NCBI GenBank assembly: GCA_041228285.1
Contig: CP166133.1
Span: forward strand, 310,001-374,000
Length of the DNA stretch: 64,000 bases
From: Neisseriaceae bacterium CLB008
GTDB taxonomy: Bacteria; Pseudomonadota; Gammaproteobacteria; Burkholderiales; Neisseriaceae
Direction of reading: 5' to 3'
The notes below the pieces were generated by a model. That model was not told the origin of the DNA, did not search any database, and saw only the letters and a list, made by a program, of their open reading frames with translations. Below are positions 58,058 through 64,000 of the stretch, in pieces (the stretch's first letter is position 1; the number at the start of each line of letters is the position of its first letter). The translations under genes and the position numbers were made by a program.

Positions 58058-58960
58058 CTACTGAGGATTCTTAATAAGTGGGAAGCCTAAGGCTTCACGA
58101 CTGTCTACAAACGCCTGCGCAACCTGGCGCGACAAGGTGCGGACACGGCCAATGTAGGTGGCGCGTTCGGTCACCGAAATAGCGCCGCGGGCATCCAATA
58201 GGTTGAAGGTGTGGCCGGCTTTTAACACCATTTCGTAGGCGGGGAGGGCCAAGGAGGTGTCGGTGATGGCCAGTAAGCGTTTGGCTTCGGATTCGTAGTG
58301 GTTAAACTGCTCTAGCAGCCAAGGCACGTTGGCGTATTCAAAGTTGTAGGTGGATTGTTCCACTTCGTTTTGATGGTAAACGTCGCCGTAGGTCACGGTT
58401 TGGCCGTCAGGGGTGTGGGCCCAAACGAGGTCGTAGACGTTTTCAACGCCCTGTAGGTACATGGCCAAGCGCTCAATGCCGTAGGTGATTTCGCCCAATA
58501 CGGGGCTACAGTCGATGCCGCCTACCTGTTGGAAATAGGTGAATTGGGTGACTTCCATGCCGTTTAGCCAGACTTCCCAGCCCAGACCCCAGGCGCCTAA
58601 GGTTGGGTTTTCCCAGTCATCTTCGACGAAGCGGATGTCGTGTTCTAGCGGGGAAATGCCCAATTCACGTAGCGAATCTAGGTACAGTTCTTGAATGTTT
58701 TCGGGCGCAGGTTTTAGCGCCACTTGGAATTGGTAGTAATGCTGTAGGCGATTCGGGTTTTCGCCGTAGCGGCCATCGTTAGGGCGACGGCTGGGCTGTA
58801 CATAGGCAGCAAACCAAGGCTCAGGGCCTAATGCGCGCAAGCAAGTGGCAGGATGGCTGGTGCCGGCGCCGACTTCCATGTCTAGAGGTTGAAGGACCAC
58901 GCAGCCAATATTGGCCCAATAGGTTTGTAGTTTAAAGATGATTTCTTGAAAAGTGAGCAT
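58058..58960 (-). CDS. glyQ: glycyl-tRNA synthetase alpha subunit
   Basis: 300 residues, class II catalytic subunit that activates glycine. N-terminus [20 protein letters not shown] and the words [40 protein letters not shown] and [20 protein letters not shown] are invariant in the family. A run of seven G lies 49 bases upstream of the start (59009-59015). Upstream on the same strand is the tRNA-Val/tRNA-Asp pair with its own terminator. Confidence 0.98.
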   Translation of the reverse strand: MLTFQEIIFKLQTYWANIGCVVLQPLDMEVGAGTSHPATCLRALGPEPWFAAYVQPSRRPNDGRYGENPNRLQHYYQFQVALKPAPENIQELYLDSLRELGISPLEHDIRFVEDDWENPTLGAWGLGWEVWLNGMEVTQFTYFQQVGGIDCSPVLGEITYGIERLAMYLQGVENVYDLVWAHTPDGQTVTYGDVYHQNEVEQSTYNFEYANVPWLLEQFNHYESEAKRLLAITDTSLALPAYEMVLKAGHTFNLLDARGAISVTERATYIGRVRTLSRQVAQAFVDSREALGFPLIKNPQ

Positions 58961-59106
58961 GGTTTTTGCTTATACGAGCTTAAATAAAAACAACCATTTT
59001 ACTTGTCTGGGGGGGTCTTGTGTAGTGCTTAAGACAACTATTGCAAATTATGTGCGGATAAATGAAGAAATGCTGGATGAGGCAGGCTTGTGAAAAGCCG
59101 TAGGCG

Positions 59107-59127
59107 AAAAAAAAGCCCGTAATGGGC
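59107..59127 (-). terminator. terminator after the tRNA pair
   Basis: Minus strand: GCCC, loop ATTAC, GGGC, then T8; 12 bases past tRNA-Asp. Short stem but a strong U tract. Confidence 0.8.
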
Positions 59128-59138
59128 ATTTTTGGTGT

Positions 59139-59215
59139 TGGCGGAGTGGACGGGACTCGAACCCGCGACCCCCGGCGTGACAGGCCGGTATTCTAACCAA
59201 CTGAACTACCACTCC
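59139..59215 (-). tRNA. tRNA-Asp (GUC)
   Basis: Acceptor GGAGTGG/CCACTCC, D-arm GTTCAGTTGGTTAGAAT, anticodon loop CCTGTCACG (GUC), T-arm GGGTTCGAGTCCC, encoded CCA. Sixteen bases after tRNA-Val on the same strand. Confidence 0.97.
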
Positions 59216-59231
59216 ATCTCAAAAGGGCTAG

Positions 59232-59307
<76 letters not shown>

Positions 59308-59329
59308 GTGTACTGCTTTGAGGAGGCGA

Positions 59330-59358
59330 ATTAAACCATGTTCGCCTACGCTTGGCAA
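59330..59358 (-). promoter_or_regulatory. promoter of the tRNA-Val/tRNA-Asp pair
   Basis: Minus strand: TTGCCA (59358-59353), 17-base spacer ending ATGG (extended -10 TG), TTTAAT (59335-59330), then a GC-rich start region TCGCC typical of stable-RNA promoters. Confidence 0.7.
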
Positions 59359-59375
59359 GCCCTTTTTTAAAGAAA

Positions 59376-61355
59376 TTATTCAGGTCCTTGTAATATAAAG
59401 TTTTCTGTATTGATTAAATTGCTTGGTACCCCAATCATCACCAAGATGTCGCCGGGCAGCAGCACGAATTCAGGCGCTGGGTTTTTGATTTTATGGGTGC
59501 CGCGGCGAATCAAACGCAGCTGGGTGCGAAATTGGGCGAAGTTTAATTCGGCCAAAGTGCGATTAGCGGCATAGGATTCTTCGCTGATGGCCATGCTTTG
59601 AAGTCGATTTTGGCGTGCATTGCTTTCGAGGGTGTCGGGTTCGTCGGTACTGCCTTTGAAAAAGCCCTGTAAGAGCGCATAGCGTTCGGAGCGCACTTCT
59701 TTCATGGTGTCGAAAATGCGCTCAAACGGCAGGCCCATATTCATTAAGGTTTGTGAAGCCAGCACTAAAGATACCTCCATGGTGTCGGACACCACGGCTT
59801 CGGCGCCATGCTGCAAGAGCTCGTCCATATGGGTTTCATCGGTGCTGCGCACCACGACGGGTAGGGTGGGGTTAACGCTCATGATGGCGGCCAAAATGTG
59901 TTCGGCCTCGACGGTGTGGTGCATGGTGACCACGGCCGCCTTGGCGCGTTGGATGCCGGCGGCGATCAGAATGTCTTTACGCTTGGCGTCGCCAAAGGAG
60001 ACGGCTTCGCCGGCGCTGCGAGCGGCTTGGACGCGGTCTACGTCTAGATCTAGAGCGTAATAGGGAATGTTTTCTTGCTCCAGTAGACGTGCCACGGCCT
60101 GGCCAGTGCGGCCATAGCCCAGCATCAGGACATGATCGGTTTTATTCATGTTTTCGACCAAAATGTTTTGTAAGTCAACGGCTTGAGTGTCCCAGTTGGA
60201 TTTTACCAGCTTGTTGACGATTTTGCTGCTGGCGGCAATTAAGAAGGGCGCAATCAGCATCGAAATCAAGATGGCGGCGATGGCGGCCTGCTCGCTTTCT
60301 GGGGTCAACAGCTTGAGCTGGCCGGAAATGGCCAAGAGCACAAAGCCAAACTCACCGCCTTGGGCTAGATAGAGGGCGGTGGTGAGGCTGTCCTTGGTTT
60401 TGTATTTAAAGGCTTTGGCGGCAGCAAAGACAATGATGGCTTTGGCGATGACGGCCATGGCCAGTAAGATTAGCACGAGATCAATATTGGCCAGCAGCGC
60501 TTGAATGTTGAGCTTCATGCCGACGGTGATGAAGAAAAAGCCTAAAAGCATGTCGCGAAACGGGCGGATGTCTTCTTCTACCTGGTAGCGATAATCGGTT
60601 TCGGAAATCAACATGCCGGCCACAAAGGCGCCTAGCGCGAGGGAGAGGCCGGCCAAGTCGGTTAAATAGGCCACGCCCAGGGTGATTAATAAAACGTTGA
60701 CCATAAAAAGTTCGGACGAACGGATGCGGGCAATGACGTGGAACCAAGGGCTGACCAAGCGTTTGCCGACCACGAACAGTAGGGTCAACACCAAGACCAT
60801 TTTGCCCAAGGCCATGAGTAAGTCCATCCACATGGTGCTGGAGTGGGTGGCTAAGGCGGGCAATAAAATCATGATGGGGACGACGGCAATATCCTGCATC
60901 AACAGCACGCTCATGGTCATCTTACCGTGCTGTTGGCCCAGCTCTACCCGCTCTGAGAGTAGGCGGCTGGCGATGGCGGTCGACGACATGGTGAGGGCGC
61001 CGGCCACGGCAAATGCGGTTAAGAACGGGATTTTGGCCAGCATGCTGACCAAAATCAATACCGTCATGGTGAGGCCAACTTGAAGGCCGCCTAAGCCTAA
61101 TACCATGCGCTTCATGGCTTTGAGCTTGGCTAGGGAGAATTCTAGGCCGATGGTGAACATCAGGAACACAATGCCGATTTCACCGACAAAGTCGGTTTCG
61201 GGGGTTTGTGGCACCAGATGTAAAACGCCTGGGCCGGCGATGAAGCCCACGATGAGGTAGCCCATCATGGCAGGAATATTGAGGCGGCGACAAATAAATA
61301 CGGAAATAACCGCCACCAAGAGTAAAATGACCACAGGGCCGAGGGAGTAATGCAT
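59376..61355 (-). CDS. Kef-type cation:proton antiporter (CPA2 family)
   Basis: 659 residues: about 12 membrane segments of a Na+/H+ exchanger domain (1-380), an RCK/TrkA-N domain (about 405-520, dinucleotide motif MLGYGRTGQAVARLLEQ), and a TrkA-C domain (about 570-655). Core words: MGYLIVGFIAGPGVLHL, GEIGIVFLMFTIGLEFSL and VLLMQDIAVVPIMIL. Probably K+/H+ exchange gated by nucleotide or glutathione adducts, as in KefB/KefC and YbaL; no KefF/KefG-type oxidoreductase gene adjoins. Monocistronic, divergent from kdsD. Confidence 0.92.
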   Translation of the reverse strand: MHYSLGPVVILLLVAVISVFICRRLNIPAMMGYLIVGFIAGPGVLHLVPQTPETDFVGEIGIVFLMFTIGLEFSLAKLKAMKRMVLGLGGLQVGLTMTVLILVSMLAKIPFLTAFAVAGALTMSSTAIASRLLSERVELGQQHGKMTMSVLLMQDIAVVPIMILLPALATHSSTMWMDLLMALGKMVLVLTLLFVVGKRLVSPWFHVIARIRSSELFMVNVLLITLGVAYLTDLAGLSLALGAFVAGMLISETDYRYQVEEDIRPFRDMLLGFFFITVGMKLNIQALLANIDLVLILLAMAVIAKAIIVFAAAKAFKYKTKDSLTTALYLAQGGEFGFVLLAISGQLKLLTPESEQAAIAAILISMLIAPFLIAASSKIVNKLVKSNWDTQAVDLQNILVENMNKTDHVLMLGYGRTGQAVARLLEQENIPYYALDLDVDRVQAARSAGEAVSFGDAKRKDILIAAGIQRAKAAVVTMHHTVEAEHILAAIMSVNPTLPVVVRSTDETHMDELLQHGAEAVVSDTMEVSLVLASQTLMNMGLPFERIFDTMKEVRSERYALLQGFFKGSTDEPDTLESNARQNRLQSMAISEESYAANRTLAELNFAQFRTQLRLIRRGTHKIKNPAPEFVLLPGDILVMIGVPSNLINTENFILQGPE

Positions 61356-61516
61356 GGCAACCTATTCTTTAACTAGGGTTGGTTTTAATGAATCAAATAA
61401 ATACAGCTTTAATAAGGACAAAAGGAACGCTGGACAGACTTGTGTCTCTAACGATAGAAGCGCCTATTGATAACGGGCAATCATTTAAAAACCATGCGAA
61501 GCGGCATTGATCATTG

Positions 61517-61522
61517 TATAAT
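61517..61522 (+). promoter_or_regulatory. consensus -10 box just before kdsD
   Basis: TATAAT ends 7 bases before the kdsD ATG at 61530; no clear -35 (ATGCGA at the 17-base distance). If used, transcription would start at or next to the A of the ATG. Confidence 0.5.
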
Positions 61523-61529
61523 CGCGATT

Positions 61530-62507
61530 ATGAATAAATATTGTAACCCCTACTTAACTCAAGCAAAAGAAGTTTTAAGCATTGAGGCTGAAGCTTTAAA
61601 CCAATTAGCGGAACGGTTGGACGATGAGTTTGTGCGTGCCGTTGATTTGGTGTTGGCCATGAAGGGCCGCTTGGTGGTGACCGGGATGGGTAAATCGGGC
61701 CACATCGGCAGCAAAATTGCCGCGACCTTAGCCTCGACCGGCACACCCGCCTTTTTCGTGCATCCAGCGGAGGCCGCTCACGGTGACTTGGGCATGATTT
61801 TGGAAGGGGACGTGGTGTTGGCGCTGTCGTATTCTGGCGAGAGCGACGAAGTCATTAATGTGCTGCCTGCGCTGAAGCGTAAGGGGGTGCAGATCATCGC
61901 CATGGCGGGCAAGCCACAGTCCACGCTGGCTAAAGAGGCCGATGTGTTTTTAAACAATGCGGTGACGCGAGAAGCCTGTCCTTTAGGGTTGGCTCCGACC
62001 AGCAGCACAACGGCCGCCTTGGCTTTGGGCGATGCCTTGGCCGTGGTGCTGATGCAGGCGCGTCGCTTTACCTCTGATGATTTTGCCATGAGCCATCCTG
62101 CGGGCAGCTTGGGCAAACGACTATTGGTACGAGTACAGGATTTAATGCACGGCGGCGACGATTTGCCGCAGGTGGGCCTTGGCACCGAACTGAAAAAAGT
62201 CGTGGTGATGATGAGCGAAAAAAGCCTCGGCTTTACCGCCGTGGTGGGTGAGGCCGGTGAGGCCGTCGGGATCTTTACCGACGGCGATTTACGTCGCCTG
62301 TTTCAAACCCGTGACGATTTAAAAAACATCTTGATTGAAGATGTGATGGCTCGCCAGCCCAAGACCATTCGCGCCGATAAATTAGCCAATGAGGCTTTAC
62401 ATGTGATGCAAAAGAATCGGGTGGGTGGGCTGTTGGCCGTAGACGAACACAATAAATTGGTTGGGGCCTTGAACATGCAGGACTTACTCAGAGCCGGCAT
62501 TGTTTGA
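61530..62507 (+). CDS. kdsD: D-arabinose-5-phosphate isomerase
   Basis: 325 residues from ATG 61530 (E. coli 328). Interconverts ribulose-5-P and arabinose-5-P, the first step to KDO for LPS. SIS domain (about 30-180) with VTGMGKSGHIGSKIAATLASTGTPAFFVHPAEAAHGDLGM and LAPTSSTTAALALGDALAV, then two CBS domains (about 205-325) with VGIFTDGDLRR. A longer frame begins at 61467, but the family likeness begins only at AKEVLSIEAEAL, 9 residues after the chosen start. No ribosome-binding site is visible; see the -10 box directly upstream. Heads kdsD-kdsC-lptC-lptA. Confidence 0.95.
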   Translation: MNKYCNPYLTQAKEVLSIEAEALNQLAERLDDEFVRAVDLVLAMKGRLVVTGMGKSGHIGSKIAATLASTGTPAFFVHPAEAAHGDLGMILEGDVVLALSYSGESDEVINVLPALKRKGVQIIAMAGKPQSTLAKEADVFLNNAVTREACPLGLAPTSSTTAALALGDALAVVLMQARRFTSDDFAMSHPAGSLGKRLLVRVQDLMHGGDDLPQVGLGTELKKVVVMMSEKSLGFTAVVGEAGEAVGIFTDGDLRRLFQTRDDLKNILIEDVMARQPKTIRADKLANEALHVMQKNRVGGLLAVDEHNKLVGALNMQDLLRAGIV

Positions 62508-62538
62508 CCCGACCTCTAGACTCAAGAAGGAGCAGGAC

Positions 62539-63063
62539 ATGCAGAACGTGAATGAGCGGGCACAAAAAATTAAGCTGTTGATTATGGACGTAGACGGCGT
62601 GATGACCGACGGTCAAATTTACTTGACCCCTAAAGGTGATGAGTCGAAAGCCTTTCATACCCTAGATGGCTTGGGCCTGAAACTATTGCAGGCCAGCGGC
62701 GTGAAAACCGCCATTATGACCGGCCGCGACGCTCAGTGCGTGGCGATTCGCGCCAAGAGCTTAGGGATTAATCACTATATGGCCGGTGTAGACGATAAGC
62801 GTGAAGCGTTTGCCCAGCTGTTAGAACAGACCGGCGTGAGCGCACAAGAATGTGCCTATATTGGCGACGACGTGGTGGATTTGCCACCGATGGTGCGCTG
62901 TGGTTTGGCTGTGGCCGTGCCCGAAGCGCATGATTTGGTGTTGCAGCACAGCCATTATGTCACCAAGCGCGGCGCTGGTCGTGGCGCTGTGCGTGAGCTG
63001 TGTGAGTTGATCATGCAGTCTCAAGGTACGCTGGATGAGGCCTTAGGCGGCTATCTTCTATGA
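62539..63063 (+). CDS. kdsC: KDO-8-phosphate phosphatase
   Basis: 174 residues from ATG 62539, which has AAGGAG (62527-62532). The upstream TTG at 62500 overlaps kdsD and is unlikely. HAD phosphatase of the tetrameric C0 class: IMDVDGVMTDGQIY (nucleophile Asp), TGRDAQCVAIRAKSLGI, YIGDDVVDLPPM. Removes phosphate from KDO-8-P before CMP activation. Its stop overlaps the lptC start (ATGA). Confidence 0.96.
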   Translation: MQNVNERAQKIKLLIMDVDGVMTDGQIYLTPKGDESKAFHTLDGLGLKLLQASGVKTAIMTGRDAQCVAIRAKSLGINHYMAGVDDKREAFAQLLEQTGVSAQECAYIGDDVVDLPPMVRCGLAVAVPEAHDLVLQHSHYVTKRGAGRGAVRELCELIMQSQGTLDEALGGYLL

Positions 63064-63629
63064 TTCCTTTTCGCGCCTCGATAACCTTTCCTGCCGTGCT
63101 GATGATCGGCCTGGTGGCGATTAGCTTTTGGTTGAATAATGTGTCGCAGCTAGACGATGCGGCGCCAGAGCTGGACCCGGATGAGCCGCAGTACGTCATG
63201 CTTGGCGCCGATGGCAAGCGCTATGACGAGCAAGGCTTAATCAGTGAATCGCTGTTGGCGACCAAGGTATGGCAGTTCCCGCGCAGCGATGAAGTGCATT
63301 TTGAAGAGCCTGATGCCGACCTGTATAAAAATGGCGTGCATGAATTTCACGTGGTGGGCGACAGCGCCACGTATAATGACAAAACCAAGAATTTGTTTTT
63401 TGATCAAAAAGTGACCTTGACCAAAAGCAAGACAGCAGACAAACCCGCGATGAAAATCATCACCACCGCTTTGACGGTTCAGGTGGATAAAAAAACCGCG
63501 GTGACCGCTGCGCCAACCGCCTTTGAGTACGGTCCGTCACACGGAACGACCATTGGCTTTCGTTATGATGGCGAGCGCCAACTATTGAATTTAGACTCTA
63601 GGGTAAGGGCAACTTATTATGATAAATAA
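63060..63629 (+). CDS. lptC: LPS export protein LptC
   Basis: 189 residues: short cytosolic start, one membrane anchor (about 9-25, FPAVLMIGLVAISFWL) and a periplasmic beta-jellyroll. It connects the LptBFG ABC transporter to the LptA bridge. The domain words PDADLYKNGVHEFHVVGDSATYNDKTKNLFFDQKVTL are recognisable as LptC/OstA-like. Overlaps kdsC by four bases and lptA by eleven. Confidence 0.9.
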   Translation: MIPFRASITFPAVLMIGLVAISFWLNNVSQLDDAAPELDPDEPQYVMLGADGKRYDEQGLISESLLATKVWQFPRSDEVHFEEPDADLYKNGVHEFHVVGDSATYNDKTKNLFFDQKVTLTKSKTADKPAMKIITTALTVQVDKKTAVTAAPTAFEYGPSHGTTIGFRYDGERQLLNLDSRVRATYYDK

Positions 63630-64000
63630 GCAGTATTTGGGCTGGGCCGCTGCGGCACTGTTGTTGGCTACTGGTCCTGTGTGGGCAGAAAAAGCCGACC
63701 GTGAAAAGCCCATTAACATCGAGGCAGACAACGGCATGCTGGATCAGGCTAATCAGCTGACGGTGTTTACCGGTAACGTCTTGATTGTGCAAGGTACGTT
63801 GAAAATCACCGGCGCTGAAGTGTCGGTTAAGCAAGATAATCAAGGCAATCAAAACATGGTGAGTAAGGGTAGCCCCACCACCATGCGCCAGAAGCTAGAC
63901 GATAAAAATGAATACGTGACCGGTCAGGCCAATCAGATTACCTATGACAGCAAAAGCGGCATCGCAGTTTTAACCGGTAACGCTTTGGTGACCCGTGAAG
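63619..64000 (+). CDS. lptA: LPS transport protein LptA (5' part)
   Basis: Runs off the right edge; 127 codons are visible. ATG 63619 lies inside the end of lptC (11-base overlap), with AAGGG at 63605-63609. Signal peptide about 1-22 (AAAALLLATGPVWA), then the OstA repeat: PINIEADNGMLDQANQLTVFTG, GTLKITGAEVSV, DKNEYVTGQANQITYDSKSG and AVLTGNALVTRE. LptA oligomers carry LPS across the periplasm. In related genomes lptB and rpoN usually follow. Confidence 0.94.
   Translation, partial: MINKQYLGWAAAALLLATGPVWAEKADREKPINIEADNGMLDQANQLTVFTGNVLIVQGTLKITGAEVSVKQDNQGNQNMVSKGSPTTMRQKLDDKNEYVTGQANQITYDSKSGIAVLTGNALVTRE

Overview
The window reads as ordinary chromosome of a betaproteobacterium of the order Neisseriales, most likely family Neisseriaceae. 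The support is the 16S rRNA sequence, the rrn layout 16S-tRNA-Ile-tRNA-Ala-23S-5S, the close likeness of FabF, LeuA, RlmD, TrhP and the KdsD-KdsC-LptC-LptA run to neisserial proteins as I remember them, and a hairpin at 1162-1197 whose arms resemble a Neisseriaceae DNA-uptake word. Genus and species cannot be fixed from the sequence alone. I see no prophage, insertion sequence, CRISPR array or plasmid backbone.

Layout. 1-5.6 kb: 3' part of fabF, dtd, a DcuA-type dicarboxylate carrier, a secreted L,D-transpeptidase, rlmD. 5.8-12.3 kb: a four-gene exporter operon (HlyD-like adaptor, RbbA-like double-ATPase/permease, YhhJ-like permease, TolC-like lipoprotein) with its own promoter and terminator. 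12.3-20.6 kb: a MocR-type regulator divergent from an EamA transporter, ffh divergent from a YpjD-like cytochrome-assembly protein, a membrane-anchored glutamate-synthase-like flavoprotein, and two unrecognised genes. 20.7-26.8 kb: a complete rRNA operon with P1 promoter, boxA sites and terminator, flanked by a repeat family. 26.9-30.5 kb: repeats, an unlisted 41-codon gene with its own promoter and terminator, a YdjM-like membrane protein and a secreted protein. 29.5-37.4 kb: a translationally coupled CstA/small CC-ending protein/ArsA-type ATPase operon, a possible small RNA, a CitMHS transporter and a four-gene polar amino acid ABC importer. 37.8-46.9 kb: speA, pncB, trhP, argS, leuA. 47.2-55.9 kb: Dyp peroxidase, MATE exporter, RsuA-type pseudouridine synthase, NhaD, gloA and the cluster unknown-gmhB-plsC-YgjP. 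56-64 kb: glyQS, tRNA-Val and tRNA-Asp, a Kef-type antiporter, and the KDO/LPS-export operon kdsD-kdsC-lptC-lptA.

The most interesting locus is leuA (45139-46926). Its 2-isopropylmalate synthase carries about 70 extra N-terminal residues that look like a Cro/YdaS-type helix-turn-helix DNA-binding domain. The 150 bases upstream hold three exact copies of TTTTGTCTA, one between the -35 and -10 boxes of a good promoter and one over the ribosome-binding site. This suggests a leucine-biosynthesis enzyme that represses its own gene. Other things worth attention are the 41-codon gene at 27321-27446, a terminator-ended candidate small RNA at about 32784-32895, a Fur-box-like site with no obvious gene at 39920-39938, and the intergenic repeat family at 20.7, 26.9 and 47 kb.
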